DNA of 64,000 bases. It comes from Yersinia enterocolitica subsp. enterocolitica (GTDB lineage Bacteria; Pseudomonadota; Gammaproteobacteria; Enterobacterales; Enterobacteriaceae). The position numbers and the translations under genes are program-made. Every line of letters begins with the position of its first letter. Position 1 is the stretch's first letter. The notes beneath the pieces are model-generated. The model was not told the DNA's origin. It ran no database searches and saw only the letters and a list, made by a program, of their open reading frames with translations. Below are positions 45,976 through 55,925 of this stretch, piece after piece. The stretch lies in assembly GCF_901472495.1 (NCBI RefSeq), contig NZ_LR590469.1, positions 4,154,001 through 4,218,000 on the forward strand, in the 5' to 3' direction.

Positions 45976-47367
45976 TTAACATAATTTATTTCGGCCATAA
46001 AACAGCCAAGTCACCGCGATAGATAAGATATAGAGCACAAAAATACCCAACATAGCAGTAATGACTGAACCGCTCATTGCGAGTGAAGATCCCATTATTT
46101 TAGGAATAAAAAAACCACCAGAAGCGCCGATAACCGAGATGAAGCCTAATGCAGTGGCTGTCTCTGTCACTGCATGGTGCTGAGCATCTTCATCGCTGCC
46201 GCCTTGCGCCTTAATTCGAGCAGCGCTGACTTTGCGAAATACCAGCGCGATCATTTGGTAGGTTGAGCCGCTACCAAAACCGGCAGTAATAAATAGCATC
46301 ATAAAGATACTGAAGAAAAGGATAAATGAACCGCCATTATTATCTGGTAAGGTGAAGGTCAGCATCAATATTAAGACTGCCATCAAGGTGAAATTCGCCG
46401 CTGTTACCAATGCTCCACCAAAGCGGTCTGCCAGGATACCTCCTAAAGAGCGAGCTAGTGCACCAAGAAACGGCCCAAAAAAAGCAAAGTATAAGATTTC
46501 CACTTCAGGAAACTGGGTTGTCGATAGCATGGCAAAAGCAGCAGCATAACCAATAAAGGAGCCATAAGATGCGAGATACAATAAACCCAGCCCCCATAAG
46601 TGGCTATTTTTTAGGATATTAAACTGACTCAGTAACGAAGGTTTAGGTATTGCCAGATCATTCATACCGAACCAAGCCAACAACGTTGCAATACAAAGTG
46701 GGATAACCCAAAACCACGCAGCATTTTCCAGCCACATAATCTCACCATTTGCCAATTCTTGCCCTCTGCTGCCGAAAAAGCTGAATAATGAAACAGAAAT
46801 AATAATTGGAACAATCAATTGCATCATGCTTACACCCAGGTTACCGAAGCCGCCGTTATAACCCAAAGCTTGTCCCTGCTTATCTTTCGGATAAAAGAAG
46901 CTGATATTTCCCATACTAGAGGCGAAATTAGCCCCAGCAAAACCACAAAATAGTGCAAGAAGGATAAACGTTTCAAAAGTTGTTGCCAGATTCTGTACGG
47001 CAAACCCTAGCCAGACACAAGGAATAACCAAAAGACCGGTGCTAAATGCAGTCCAGCGACGACCACCGAAAATTGGCACCATGAAGGAATAGGGAATGCG
47101 TAATAATGTTCCAGACACTGAGGGAAGTGCGGCGAGTAGAAATAATTGATCTGAAGAAAACGTAAAGCCAATGTGATTCAAGTTAATAGCTAATGCGCTA
47201 AATAACATCCAGACGCAATAAGCTAATAACAGACAAAAAATAGAAATCCATAAATTTCGTCTGGCTATATATTGCCCGTTGGATTTCCAAAAAGTTATAT
47301 TCTCCGGTTGCCAGTGGGGAATTAAACCGTGTTTGGGGTTAGTACGTGTAACAGAATGTTGCGTCAT
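45976..47367 (-). CDS. narK: Nitrate/nitrite transporter of the NarK/NarU family
   Basis: 463-residue MFS transporter with 12 membrane segments. It has the two nitrate-signature regions, GFAGANFASSMGNISFFYP and a Gly-rich match later (TAGFGSGSTYQM). The N-terminal RRNLWISIFCLLLAYCVWML and SYSFMVPIFGGRRWTAFSTG-type stretch match E. coli NarK/NarU closely. It exchanges or imports nitrate and exports nitrite in anaerobic respiration. The ribosome binding site AGAGGAAA precedes ATG. In E. coli nothing lies between fhuB and hemL, and narK is beside narL or narG; here it stands alone. NarK versus NarU cannot be decided. Confidence 0.88.
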   Translation of the reverse strand: MTQHSVTRTNPKHGLIPHWQPENITFWKSNGQYIARRNLWISIFCLLLAYCVWMLFSALAINLNHIGFTFSSDQLFLLAALPSVSGTLLRIPYSFMVPIFGGRRWTAFSTGLLVIPCVWLGFAVQNLATTFETFILLALFCGFAGANFASSMGNISFFYPKDKQGQALGYNGGFGNLGVSMMQLIVPIIISVSLFSFFGSRGQELANGEIMWLENAAWFWVIPLCIATLLAWFGMNDLAIPKPSLLSQFNILKNSHLWGLGLLYLASYGSFIGYAAAFAMLSTTQFPEVEILYFAFFGPFLGALARSLGGILADRFGGALVTAANFTLMAVLILMLTFTLPDNNGGSFILFFSIFMMLFITAGFGSGSTYQMIALVFRKVSAARIKAQGGSDEDAQHHAVTETATALGFISVIGASGGFFIPKIMGSSLAMSGSVITAMLGIFVLYILSIAVTWLFYGRNKLC

Positions 47368-47670
47368 AATTTCCTCTTTCTAATTCATCTGGGTTATCTC
47401 TTGTTTTTTCTGAACCATTACCAAAATCTGAAATACGTGTGTTAGCTCATTTCATATTTTGAGTATTGCTGTGGCTTATAACATGTATTAAATATGCATG
47501 TTATGGTGTTAATTAAAACTTAAGTTATTTTATTTTTATTAAATGTAATCAATTCAATTAATATATAAATAATTGAATTATTAATGATGTTACAGTCGAT
47601 ATTTGTCTTTTAGTCATGGCTAAAAGATGGGGGGAGCCATCTACATCAGAGTTTCGGTGGGTTAAGCTGA

Positions 47671-47713
47671 AAAAAGACCCAAATTCTGTAACGCACAGAA
47701 CGTAGGTCTTTTT
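47671..47713. terminator. Bidirectional terminator-like hairpin between narK and hemL
   Basis: AAAAAGACC (47671-47679) pairs with GGTCTTTTT (47705-47713). Inside it TTCTGT pairs with ACAGAA. Outside, TTAAGCT at 47663-47669 opposes AGCTTAA at 47719-47725, giving an extended stem. It likely ends hemL transcripts on the minus strand. Confidence 0.75.
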
Positions 47714-47781
47714 GTTTTAGCTTAAAATCTTTCCGTGAGGAGATTGCTTTCTATATATTTTGAATCACATATTCGTCAAGA

Positions 47782-49062
47782 TTAAAGTTTAGCGAAGCAC
47801 CGGCGAGCAGCATCCACCGTTTTCTGGATGTCTTCTTTACTGTGCGCCACTGACATAAAGCCTGCTTCAAAGGCCGAAGGGGCCAAATAAACACCTTCTT
47901 CCAACATTAAATGGAAGAAGCGTTTGAAGCGCTCGACGTCACAATTCATCACATCCTGATAGCAAGTCACGGTCGGGGCATCAGTAAAGAATAAGCCGAA
48001 CATACCGCCAACGTGGTTAACCACCAGTGGGATATTTTCTTCTTTAGCCGCATCCAGCAAGCCATCTGCCAGTAAATTAGTCAATTCAGTCAGCGTTTCA
48101 TGAATACCCACCTGCGCAACTTCGGTCAGACAGGCAAAACCGGCAGCCATGGCTATTGGGTTACCAGACAGGGTTCCTGCTTGATAGACCGGGCCAGTTG
48201 GTGCTAGTGCATCCATCACATCGCGACGACCACCAAAGGCACCCACAGGCATACCACCACCAATTATTTTACCCAGACAGGTCAAGTCAGGAATCACATT
48301 GTAGTAATCTTGCGCACCCGCTAATGCGACACGAAAACCGGTCATCACTTCATCGATAATCAACAGTGCGCCAAACTTGTCACACAATGCGCGTAGGCCC
48401 GGTAGAAACTCTGGCAATGGTGGCACGCAGTTCATGTTACCGGCGACAGGCTCGACAATAATACAGGCAATATCGCGGGGGTATTGCTCAAAGGCTTCAC
48501 GCACAGAAGCTAAATCGTTATAAGTACAAGTCAGGGTATGTTTGGCAAAATCAGCAGGTACACCGGGCGAGTTAGGTTGACCTAGTGTCAGAGCGCCTGA
48601 GCCGGCTTTAACCAACAGACAGTCTGCATGGCCATGATAGCAGCCTTCAAACTTGATGATTTTATCGCGGCCAGTAAAGCCTCGGGCCAGACGAATGGCA
48701 CTCATCGTGGCTTCAGTTCCTGAGTTGACCATTCGCACCATGTCCATAGTTGGGACTAAATTGGTGACCAACTCGGCCATTTTAACTTCCATCTCTGTCG
48801 GTGCGCCAAAGCTCAGACCACGCTCCACAGCTTCAATCACGGCCTGACGAATTGCCGGATGATTGTGCCCCAAGACCATTGGCCCCCAAGAGCCAACATA
48901 ATCTATATAGGCTTTACCATCTACATCAAACAGATAAGCGCCATCGGCACGTTCGATGAATAATGGGACTCCACCGACACCAGTGAATGCACGCACCGGA
49001 GAGTTAACCCCGCCAGGGATCAACTGTTTAGCCTGGGCATACAGACTTTCGGACTTACTCAT
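47782..49062 (-). CDS. hemL: Glutamate-1-semialdehyde 2,1-aminomutase
   Basis: PLP enzyme making 5-aminolevulinate, the tetrapyrrole precursor in the C5 pathway. The 426-residue protein has the PLP lysine in CLGKIIGGGMPVGAFGG (about residue 265). Other family segments are GSWGPMVLGHNHPAI, MVNSGTEATMSAIRLARGFT, FEGCYHGHAD and LLIIDEVMTGFR. Order relative to clcA matches E. coli. Confidence 0.97.
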   Translation of the reverse strand: MSKSESLYAQAKQLIPGGVNSPVRAFTGVGGVPLFIERADGAYLFDVDGKAYIDYVGSWGPMVLGHNHPAIRQAVIEAVERGLSFGAPTEMEVKMAELVTNLVPTMDMVRMVNSGTEATMSAIRLARGFTGRDKIIKFEGCYHGHADCLLVKAGSGALTLGQPNSPGVPADFAKHTLTCTYNDLASVREAFEQYPRDIACIIVEPVAGNMNCVPPLPEFLPGLRALCDKFGALLIIDEVMTGFRVALAGAQDYYNVIPDLTCLGKIIGGGMPVGAFGGRRDVMDALAPTGPVYQAGTLSGNPIAMAAGFACLTEVAQVGIHETLTELTNLLADGLLDAAKEENIPLVVNHVGGMFGLFFTDAPTVTCYQDVMNCDVERFKRFFHLMLEEGVYLAPSAFEAGFMSVAHSKEDIQKTVDAARRCFAKL

Positions 49063-49328
49063 AAACTGGCTCCTGAATTTGGCGACATTAACCTTGGCAT
49101 TAGCCTTGGTTATAACAATGCTGCTTATTCTAAAGGACTGGCAGCGGTTATCAAATGATTGGGCATATTTTGCGTGTAGCTTGCGCGATGTGCCGCAAAC
49201 TCAAGAAAAAGGCTTTTTCTGAGCAAGATCATTTCATCGGCGTTTAAACAGGCGTACTAGCAGCGTGTAGGCTAGACTCATACAGCGGATTTGTATTACT
49301 TATTATTTAACTGACAAGCATACAAACT

Positions 49329-50763
49329 ATGACTGATTCAACCCAAAATATACCTACTGAAAGTATTTCTGAAGTTAAGCGTGGTCGCTTTATTCACGCA
49401 CTGGTTAATCGTGACACAACACCTTTGGTCATTCTTATCATGGCTGCTGTCGTTGGCGCAGTTACTGGTTTATTGGGTGTGGCATTCGATCGCGGCGTTG
49501 ATTGGATCCAGCAAGAGAGATTGGCAACCTTGGCTAAAGTTGCTGATAGTGCGATTTTAGTTTGGCCGCTGGCTTTTATTATGTCGGCAGTGTTGGCTAT
49601 GGTGGGCTATTTTCTGGTGCGCCGTTTTGCTCCTGAGGCGGGAGGATCGGGAATACCTGAAATAGAGGGTGCAATGGAAGAGATGCGGCCCGTTCGCTGG
49701 TGGCGCGTCATCCCGGTCAAGTTCATTGGTGGGCTTGGTACGCTCGGGGCTGGCATGGTATTAGGCCGAGAGGGACCAATGGTACAAATGGGGGGGCAAC
49801 AGTGGGCGAATGGTTGTCGATATCTTCCGCCTACGCAGCGCTGAAGCGCGTCACTCATTATTAGCAACCGGTGCCGCTGCGGGGCTATCAGCTGCTTTTA
49901 ATGCTCCGCTAGCTGGGATTTTATTTGTTATCGAAGAGATGCGCTCGCAGTTCCGCTATAGCTTGGTTTCAATTAAAGCTGTCTTTGTTGGGGTTATTAC
50001 TTCAACGATCGTTTACCGCTATTTCAATGGTGAACGTGCAATTATTGATGTAGGTAAACTCAGTGATGTTCCTCTGAATACCCTATGGCTATATTTGTTG
50101 CTAGGCATTATTTTCGGCGCAGTAGGAGTGATATTCAATGCGCTAATATTTCGCACACAAGATTTGTTTATGCGTTTTCATGGTGGCGATTGGCGTAAGT
50201 TGGTACTGATAGGTGCTCTGCTGGGCGGGATGTGTGGCTTACTTGCATTGATTCATGGCGAGGCCGTGGGCGGTGGTTTTGCATTAATACCTATTGCTGT
50301 CGCCGGCAATTTCAGCATTGGTATGTTGCTCTTTATTTTTGTTGCCAGAGTGATTACCACTTTGCTGTGTTTTGGTTCTGGTGCCCCTGGTGGGATATTC
50401 GCCCCGATGCTAGCTCTGGGAACCATTCTGGGCACCGCTTTTGGTTTGTCCTGCGCGCACTTTTTCCCACAGTACAGCATTGATGCCGGTACTTTTGCTA
50501 TTGCTGGTATGGGCGCGTTGTTTGCTGCCTCGGTACGTGCGCCATTGACTGGGATCGTGTTGGTGCTGGAAATGACCGATAATTATCAGCTCATTTTACC
50601 AATGATTGTGACTTGTCTGGGGGCGACTTTGATAGCGCAGTTTATGGGAGGGCAGCCCTTGTATTCAGCTATTTTGGCCCGCACATTACAAAGACAAGAG
50701 CAGGCAGCAAAGGCAGCAGAACGACAGGCAGCGGTTGAAAGTAGCACTCAAACAGGTAGATAA
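49329..50763 (+). pseudogene. clcA: H+/Cl- exchange transporter ClcA, frameshifted
   Basis: Reading from ATG 49329, the ClcA sequence runs to GMVLGREGPMVQMGG at about residue 157, then shifts out of frame and stops at 49842-49844 (171 residues). The correct continuation (NSGRMVVDIFRL, then LLATGAAAGLSAAFNAPLAG to the C-terminus) is in the next frame and runs to 50763. The break is at a run of seven G (49790-49796); six would restore the frame, giving about 478 residues as in E. coli. The shift is just after the selectivity motif GREGP, so the short product cannot form the transporter. The rest is intact, which means a recent or reversible change, or a sequencing error. Confidence 0.9.
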
Positions 50764-50880
50764 TATATAACATTAAGCCACAATACTTGAATGAATTACT
50801 CGGGTATTAGATAATCAATACACAGATCAGGCTGCCATTGTAGTAACCTGCACCTCGAACACCGGTTGGGAGTGATAAGT

Positions 50881-51225
50881 ATGAGCGATGAAACAGTACT
50901 GCCCCTGCAGTTTACCGAGGCAGCGGCAAAAAAAGTGAAACTGCTGATTTCTGATGAGGAAAATCCAAATCTGAAGCTGCGGGTTTACATTACCGGTGGT
51001 GGATGCAGCGGGTTCCAGTATGGCTTTACTTTTGATGATCAGATCAATGATGGCGATATGACTATTGAGAAGCAAGGTGTCGAGTTGGTCGTTGATCCCA
51101 TGAGCCTACAATATCTGGTTGGTGGTGCAGTGGATTACACGGAAGGCTTAGAAGGATCTCGCTTTATCGTGACTAACCCGAATGCGAAGAGTACCTGTGG
51201 GTGCGGTTCTTCTTTCAGCATCTAA
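50881..51225 (+). CDS. erpA: Iron-sulfur cluster insertion protein ErpA
   Basis: A-type Fe-S carrier of 114 residues that delivers clusters to apo-proteins such as IspG/IspH. The three cluster cysteines are Cys42 (GGGCSGFQYG), Cys106 and Cys108 (STCGCGSSFSI). ATG 50881 gives MSDETVLPL, the family N-terminus. An ERIC element begins one base after the stop codon. Confidence 0.97.
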   Translation: MSDETVLPLQFTEAAAKKVKLLISDEENPNLKLRVYITGGGCSGFQYGFTFDDQINDGDMTIEKQGVELVVDPMSLQYLVGGAVDYTEGLEGSRFIVTNPNAKSTCGCGSSFSI

Positions 51226-51226
51226 C

Positions 51227-51351
<125 letters not shown>

Positions 51352-51373
51352 AAAATCACTGATTATTTTGATA

Positions 51374-51410
51374 AAAAAACCGCAACCTCCATAGTCGCGG
51401 TTTTTTTATA
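51374..51410. terminator. Bidirectional terminator between erpA and the small secreted protein gene
   Basis: AAAAAACCGC pairs with GCGGTTTTTT around a short loop, with A and T runs on both sides. It serves convergent genes. Confidence 0.88.
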
Positions 51411-51418
51411 TCTGAATA

Positions 51419-51721
51419 TTACCATTCTACAGTAATCAATTGTGCCATCTGGTCGGCACGGGTTTTGCTAACATGCGGGCCATTTGATGCAATAAAAGAA
51501 TGGCTGATTTTAGGTTCTGTAACCAATCCATTTCCTCTATGACACTGTATTTCTGGATAATTTATTTTTGGGGCATTAACTATGTGTTCGTTTTGATTTG
51601 GCGATTGTACCTGACAAGATGGCACTATAGTCAGTTGTACATTTATTGTGCCGCTTAGCCCCTGGGCTAGCGACGGACTGGCAAGAAAGACCAGCCAAAA
51701 CATCAACAAAAAATATTTCAT
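51419..51721 (-). CDS. Small secreted protein with an SCPU-like N-terminal strand
   Basis: The protein has 100 residues. A clear signal peptide (MKYFLLMFWLVFLASPSLA, cleavage after SLA) is followed by GTINVQLTIVPSCQV, which resembles the first strand and cysteine of the spore-coat-U / chaperone-usher pilin-like fold. A second Cys (IQCHRGNG) may close a disulfide. SCPU proteins are usually 150 residues or more, so this is short, either a small member or a truncated one. No usher or chaperone gene is near. It is absent from this place in E. coli. Function unknown. Confidence 0.7.
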   Translation of the reverse strand: MKYFLLMFWLVFLASPSLAQGLSGTINVQLTIVPSCQVQSPNQNEHIVNAPKINYPEIQCHRGNGLVTEPKISHSFIASNGPHVSKTRADQMAQLITVEW

Positions 51722-51935
51722 GATTTATAACAACATTTTTAACTGCCGCTACCGGAGTTGGTAGCGAGAACTCTAGATATCGGCTAATTATTTAAAAACT
51801 TGAAGATTTAACTCACACTAAAAACGTATTTCATTTTTGTTTACAGCACTTGTAGGCTCAGTAAGAGCCTACAAGGAAGCATATTGTATAAAAAATAATC
51901 TACACCTGACAATCAAAAACTGAAAATTATGGCTA

Positions 51936-52547
51936 CTACTCTATTTCAAATGTGGGTAGTTTTAAGCGCCAGCGGATAGCGGCAAGCCGGATACCAAGGG
52001 TTATCACCATGCCCAGCATCATTGCTTGTTGCAGTGGCATACCAAAAGTATAAAACGCAGTAGCATGCACAATGCCACCAATGATGCAGGCAGTGGCATA
52101 GATTTCAGTACGCAGGATCATTGGGATCTCGCGGGCTAATACATCACGGATGATCCCACCTCCGACGCCGGTTATCACCCCCATACAGATAGCGACTAGC
52201 GGGCTGGCATCAGCAGCAAAGGCTTTATTGACCCCGATACCCACGAATACCGCCAGACCAATAGCATCCAGTACGGGCAGGATCCATTTTGGGGTTCGCC
52301 GTGGTTGCCGCACCAGCAAAATAGTTGCCAGACAAGTTACCATCGCAACAACCAGATCTGTAGGATCTTTCACCCAAAATACTGGGCCATTGGCTAAGGC
52401 CATATCGCGAATTGTGCCACCACCAACGGCTGTCACCACACCCAATACCAGCACACCAAACGGATCCATACGCAACTTCCCCGCCAGCAATACACCAGAG
52501 ATTGCAAATACCGCAGTACCTAAAATATCCAGCCAATAAACCAGCAT
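51936..52547 (-). CDS. yadS: YadS, trimeric intracellular cation channel (TRIC/UPF0126) family
   Basis: Inner-membrane protein of 203 residues with six to seven membrane segments in two repeats. Each repeat has the conserved glycine motif: VTAVGGGTIRDMAL and ITGVGGGIIRDVLA. It is near-identical to E. coli YadS. The start at 52547 (MLVYWLDILG) overlaps the btuF stop by one base; the longer frame runs back into btuF. Bacterial members have been linked to glycine or cation transport, but the function here is not established. Confidence 0.93.
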   Translation of the reverse strand: MLVYWLDILGTAVFAISGVLLAGKLRMDPFGVLVLGVVTAVGGGTIRDMALANGPVFWVKDPTDLVVAMVTCLATILLVRQPRRTPKWILPVLDAIGLAVFVGIGVNKAFAADASPLVAICMGVITGVGGGIIRDVLAREIPMILRTEIYATACIIGGIVHATAFYTFGMPLQQAMMLGMVITLGIRLAAIRWRLKLPTFEIE

Positions 52548-53410
52548 TAATGTGACTCCGCCACAGAGGATGGAAGGCTGGCCATTTGTTGGCACAGCTG
52601 TTTAGCGGCCAGCAGAATACGTGGGCCAGCGCGATTAAACCAGTCCTCATTGAGAGTTATTATTGGTACTGCAAGTTGGGGACGCCAGAAAGCGCTGATG
52701 TTATCTGCTTGAGACTTATCACCGCTGACTACGATCACCTGTGGTTGGCGGATCATCACTTGTTCACGGCTGACCTGCGGCCAGGGAACGCGACTACCAG
52801 CAAAAATATTTTCACCACCACAAAGGGAAATAACCTCACTCTGCAATGTATGTCCAGAACTGGTAAACAGTGGCTGAGTACCAAATTGCAGGAACGTGCG
52901 TAATGGTTGGCTGCGCGCATTATGGCTACGTAACTCGCGAACTTCCTGGCGTAGCTGTTGCGCAGATTGATGTGCTTGCTCTGGATATGGGCTGTATTGG
53001 GCCAATTTATCCAGATCATCCGCTATCTGATCAATATTAACGGGATCAGAATAGAAGATCGGAATACCAAAAGAGGCTAATTGATCCAGTGGACGTTGCG
53101 GATTCCCCCCACGCCAGGCGAGGATCAAATCAGGCTTTAATGCCAGAATACGTTCGACATTTACCCCCTGCCACGAAGCAACATGTTCTAGTTTTTTAGC
53201 GGCTGCTGGGTAGTCAGAGTAAGCACTTACGGCAACCAGTTTATCCCCAAGCCCAGCGGCATAGGCCATTTCTGTAGTGCTGGGTGATAAACTGATAATC
53301 CGCTCTGCCGCTAGCACGGGTGAGTTAAACAGGCCAAGCAACAATAACATCGCTGCTTGGGGCAGGATTATTGTTGCTCGTAGCAAGGAGATAATATTAA
53401 ACCGCACCAT
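52547..53410 (-). CDS. btuF: Vitamin B12-binding periplasmic protein BtuF
   Basis: 287-residue substrate-binding protein for the BtuCD cobalamin importer. The signal peptide ends near VLAAE. The mature part starts RIISLSPSTTEMAYAAGLG, followed by VASWQGVNVERILALKPDLIL and LAWRGGNPQ. It overlaps both neighbours by one base, mtnN upstream and yadS downstream, so mtnN-btuF-yadS is a coupled operon as in E. coli. Confidence 0.95.
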   Translation of the reverse strand: MVRFNIISLLRATIILPQAAMLLLLGLFNSPVLAAERIISLSPSTTEMAYAAGLGDKLVAVSAYSDYPAAAKKLEHVASWQGVNVERILALKPDLILAWRGGNPQRPLDQLASFGIPIFYSDPVNIDQIADDLDKLAQYSPYPEQAHQSAQQLRQEVRELRSHNARSQPLRTFLQFGTQPLFTSSGHTLQSEVISLCGGENIFAGSRVPWPQVSREQVMIRQPQVIVVSGDKSQADNISAFWRPQLAVPIITLNEDWFNRAGPRILLAAKQLCQQMASLPSSVAESH

Positions 53411-54111
53411 TAACCGCGTTTAGCCAGTGACGTTAACATTGCTTCTATCATCAGCGTCGACTGTTTAGCAGCGACAACCAGGAATTCATCAAAACTTAAA
53501 TGAGATTCTTGATCAGCAACATCAGAAATAGCACGGACGACAACAAAAGGTGTCTTGAATAGGTAACAAACATGACCGATAGCCGCTGCTTCCATTTCAA
53601 CGGCTGCAACGCTCGGGAAGGTGGTGCGAATGCGAGCCAAAGGAGCTGCACCATTGATAAAGGCATCGCCGCTGCAAATCAGGCCGCGTACTGCATTTAA
53701 ATCCAATTGTTTGATGCAACTTTCAGCTAATTCAATCAACTTTAGATCTGCAATGAAAGCGGCTGGACAACCGGCCATTTGGCCAGGCTCGTAACCAAAA
53801 GCCGTCACATCAGCATCGTGATAGCGTACTTCTGTAGAAACCACGATATCACCGACTTTCAGGCTAGAGGCCAGGCCACCAGCAGAACCGGTATTGATAA
53901 CAATGTCGGGTTGGCAATGTTCTAACAAGAGAGTGGTGCCCATTGCGGCAGACACTTTACCTATACCGGATTTCAGTAAGGCGACATCAATGCCATTGAG
54001 TTGGCCGGTGTAAATCTCACAACCCGCGCGAGACAAGGTTTGGCGATTTTCAATTTTGTCACGTAGCAATGTGACTTCTTCTTCCATTGCACCAATAATT
54101 CCTACTTTCAT
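53410..54111 (-). CDS. mtnN: 5'-methylthioadenosine/S-adenosylhomocysteine nucleosidase
   Basis: Cleaves MTA and SAH to adenine and the thio-ribose, recycling the by-product of spermidine synthesis (speE) and starting the route to the AI-2 precursor. The 233-residue protein has the general-acid Glu in GAMEEEV (residue 12 region), VEMEAAAIGHVC with the substrate Glu, and AISDVADQ with the catalytic Asp197. It is the first gene of mtnN-btuF-yadS and divergent from dgt. Confidence 0.97.
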   Translation of the reverse strand: MKVGIIGAMEEEVTLLRDKIENRQTLSRAGCEIYTGQLNGIDVALLKSGIGKVSAAMGTTLLLEHCQPDIVINTGSAGGLASSLKVGDIVVSTEVRYHDADVTAFGYEPGQMAGCPAAFIADLKLIELAESCIKQLDLNAVRGLICSGDAFINGAAPLARIRTTFPSVAAVEMEAAAIGHVCYLFKTPFVVVRAISDVADQESHLSFDEFLVVAAKQSTLMIEAMLTSLAKRG

Positions 54112-54319
54112 ATGAATACCCGCCGATTTTAAAGAATGGATTAACCTGTAATGAGCAATGCACAGTTTATCAGGTAAGTGAGATGGTCGGGTAGTTCACC
54201 CAAGATAATGCGTAATGTGCCGCAGTTCATACGCAATCAGCCAAAGTTCACACGTAATCAATTGCATCTTCTGCTGAGAGTGAGTATCACTGTATTTAGA
54301 TGAATGATCAGGGGGTAAT

Positions 54320-55837
54320 ATGTCCGGGATCGACTTTAAACAGAAAATTAGTGTTCAGCGGCCATTTGGTAAACCCAGTTCGGCTGAAGATGAGTATGAG
54401 ATTACCCGGGTATTTGAAAGTGATCGCGGCCGAATTGTAAACTCTGCGGCTATCCGGCGTTTACAACAAAAAACACAAGTCTTCCCGTTGGAGCGCAATG
54501 CCGCTGTTCGTAGCCGTTTGACTCATTCGCTGGAAGTTCAGCAAGTTGGCCGTTATATCGCCAAAGAGATCCTCAATCGTTTTAAGCAAGATAAAAAAAT
54601 CAGCGCCTATGGGCTGGATAAACTGCTGGATCCTTTTGAAAGTATTGTAGAAATGGCGTGTCTGATGCATGACATCGGTAACCCGCCTTTTGGGCATTTC
54701 GGTGAATCAGCAATTAATAATTGGTTTACTAAACAAATGGATCCTAATGGTGGCGGTGCTGAGCCGCGGGGTAAGGATCAATGCCTGGTTAATACATTAA
54801 AATTGCGGGAAGGGGAGACTGAGCTCAATATTCTACGTAGTAAAATTCGCCAGGATTTAAGCCATTTTGAAGGTAATGCACAAGCGATTCGTTTGGTTTA
54901 CAGCTTATTAAAGCTTAACCTCACTTATGCACAGGTTGGCTGTATTCTTAAATATACCAAACCGGCTTATTGGTCTGGCGATATTCCAACCTCTCATAAC
55001 TATTTGATGAAGAAACCAGGCTTTTATCTTGCTGAAGAAGAATATGTTAAAGATTTACGTCGCGAACTGAATATGGGGGAGTTTAATCGTTTTCCGTTGA
55101 CCTATATTATGGAAGCTGCGGATGACATCTCTTATTGCATTGCCGATTTAGAAGACGCGGTCGAAAAAAATATTTTCAGTGTTGAACAACTTTATGATCA
55201 TATGGTGCAAGAGTGGGGTGAGACTACTCATGGTGATTTGTTTGATAAAGTTGTTGGCGGTGCATTTCGTCAATTAGGTCGAGGGCAAGGTCGGCGTAGT
55301 TCGGAAGACCAATTCTTTATGTATTTACGGGTGAATACTGTCGGGAAATTAGTTCCGCATGCTGCTCAGCGTTTTATTGAGAATCTACCCGCTGTGTTTT
55401 CTGGTTCGTTTAATCAGGCTTTATTAGAAGATTCCAGTCCGGCGTGTAAATTACTGCAAATTTTTAAAAAGGTAGCAGTGAAACACGTATTTAATTATCC
55501 AGAAGTGGAACAGCTTGAATTACAAGGATATAGAGTTATTAGTGGTTTGCTTGATATTTATAGCCCGCTATTAGCGATGCCACAAACGGCATTTACGCAA
55601 TTAGTCGCTGAAGACAGCCACCGGGAATACCCCATTGAGACGAGATTGTTCCATAAGTTGTCGACTAAACATCGCCTGGCTTATGCAGAGTCAACAGAGC
55701 GGTTGCGACATTTATCGCCAGAACAACATGAGATATATGAATATTATTACCGAGCGCGTTTAATTCAAGACTATATCAGTGGCATGACCGATCTTTATGC
55801 CTATGATGAATATCGGCGTTTGATGGCTGCGGAATAG
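54320..55837 (+). CDS. dgt: Deoxyguanosinetriphosphate triphosphohydrolase
   Basis: HD-domain dGTPase, releasing deoxyguanosine and tripolyphosphate. The 505-residue protein has metal-binding residues in SRLTHSLEVQQVGRYI (His), CLMHDIGNPPFGHFGE (HD) and the later MEAADDISYCIADLEDAV (Asp). The KKPGFYLAEE and QFFMYLRVNT segments match E. coli Dgt. The start ATG 54320 follows AGGGGG. The usual downstream neighbour, degP, is kept. Confidence 0.95.
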   Translation: MSGIDFKQKISVQRPFGKPSSAEDEYEITRVFESDRGRIVNSAAIRRLQQKTQVFPLERNAAVRSRLTHSLEVQQVGRYIAKEILNRFKQDKKISAYGLDKLLDPFESIVEMACLMHDIGNPPFGHFGESAINNWFTKQMDPNGGGAEPRGKDQCLVNTLKLREGETELNILRSKIRQDLSHFEGNAQAIRLVYSLLKLNLTYAQVGCILKYTKPAYWSGDIPTSHNYLMKKPGFYLAEEEYVKDLRRELNMGEFNRFPLTYIMEAADDISYCIADLEDAVEKNIFSVEQLYDHMVQEWGETTHGDLFDKVVGGAFRQLGRGQGRRSSEDQFFMYLRVNTVGKLVPHAAQRFIENLPAVFSGSFNQALLEDSSPACKLLQIFKKVAVKHVFNYPEVEQLELQGYRVISGLLDIYSPLLAMPQTAFTQLVAEDSHREYPIETRLFHKLSTKHRLAYAESTERLRHLSPEQHEIYEYYYRARLIQDYISGMTDLYAYDEYRRLMAAE

Positions 55838-55925
55838 TATGCAGGAAAACAAAAATGTCCGTTTAATTAACTATAGATTTGTAAAGACGGACAATATTTT
55901 TTACTTTTCTGATTATTGGTTCTCT

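Noticed and set aside
47539..47552. Possible FNR site upstream of narK
   Set aside because: Only one half (TTGAT on the minus strand) fits; the other half is TTTAA instead of ATCAA, so it is too weak to call.
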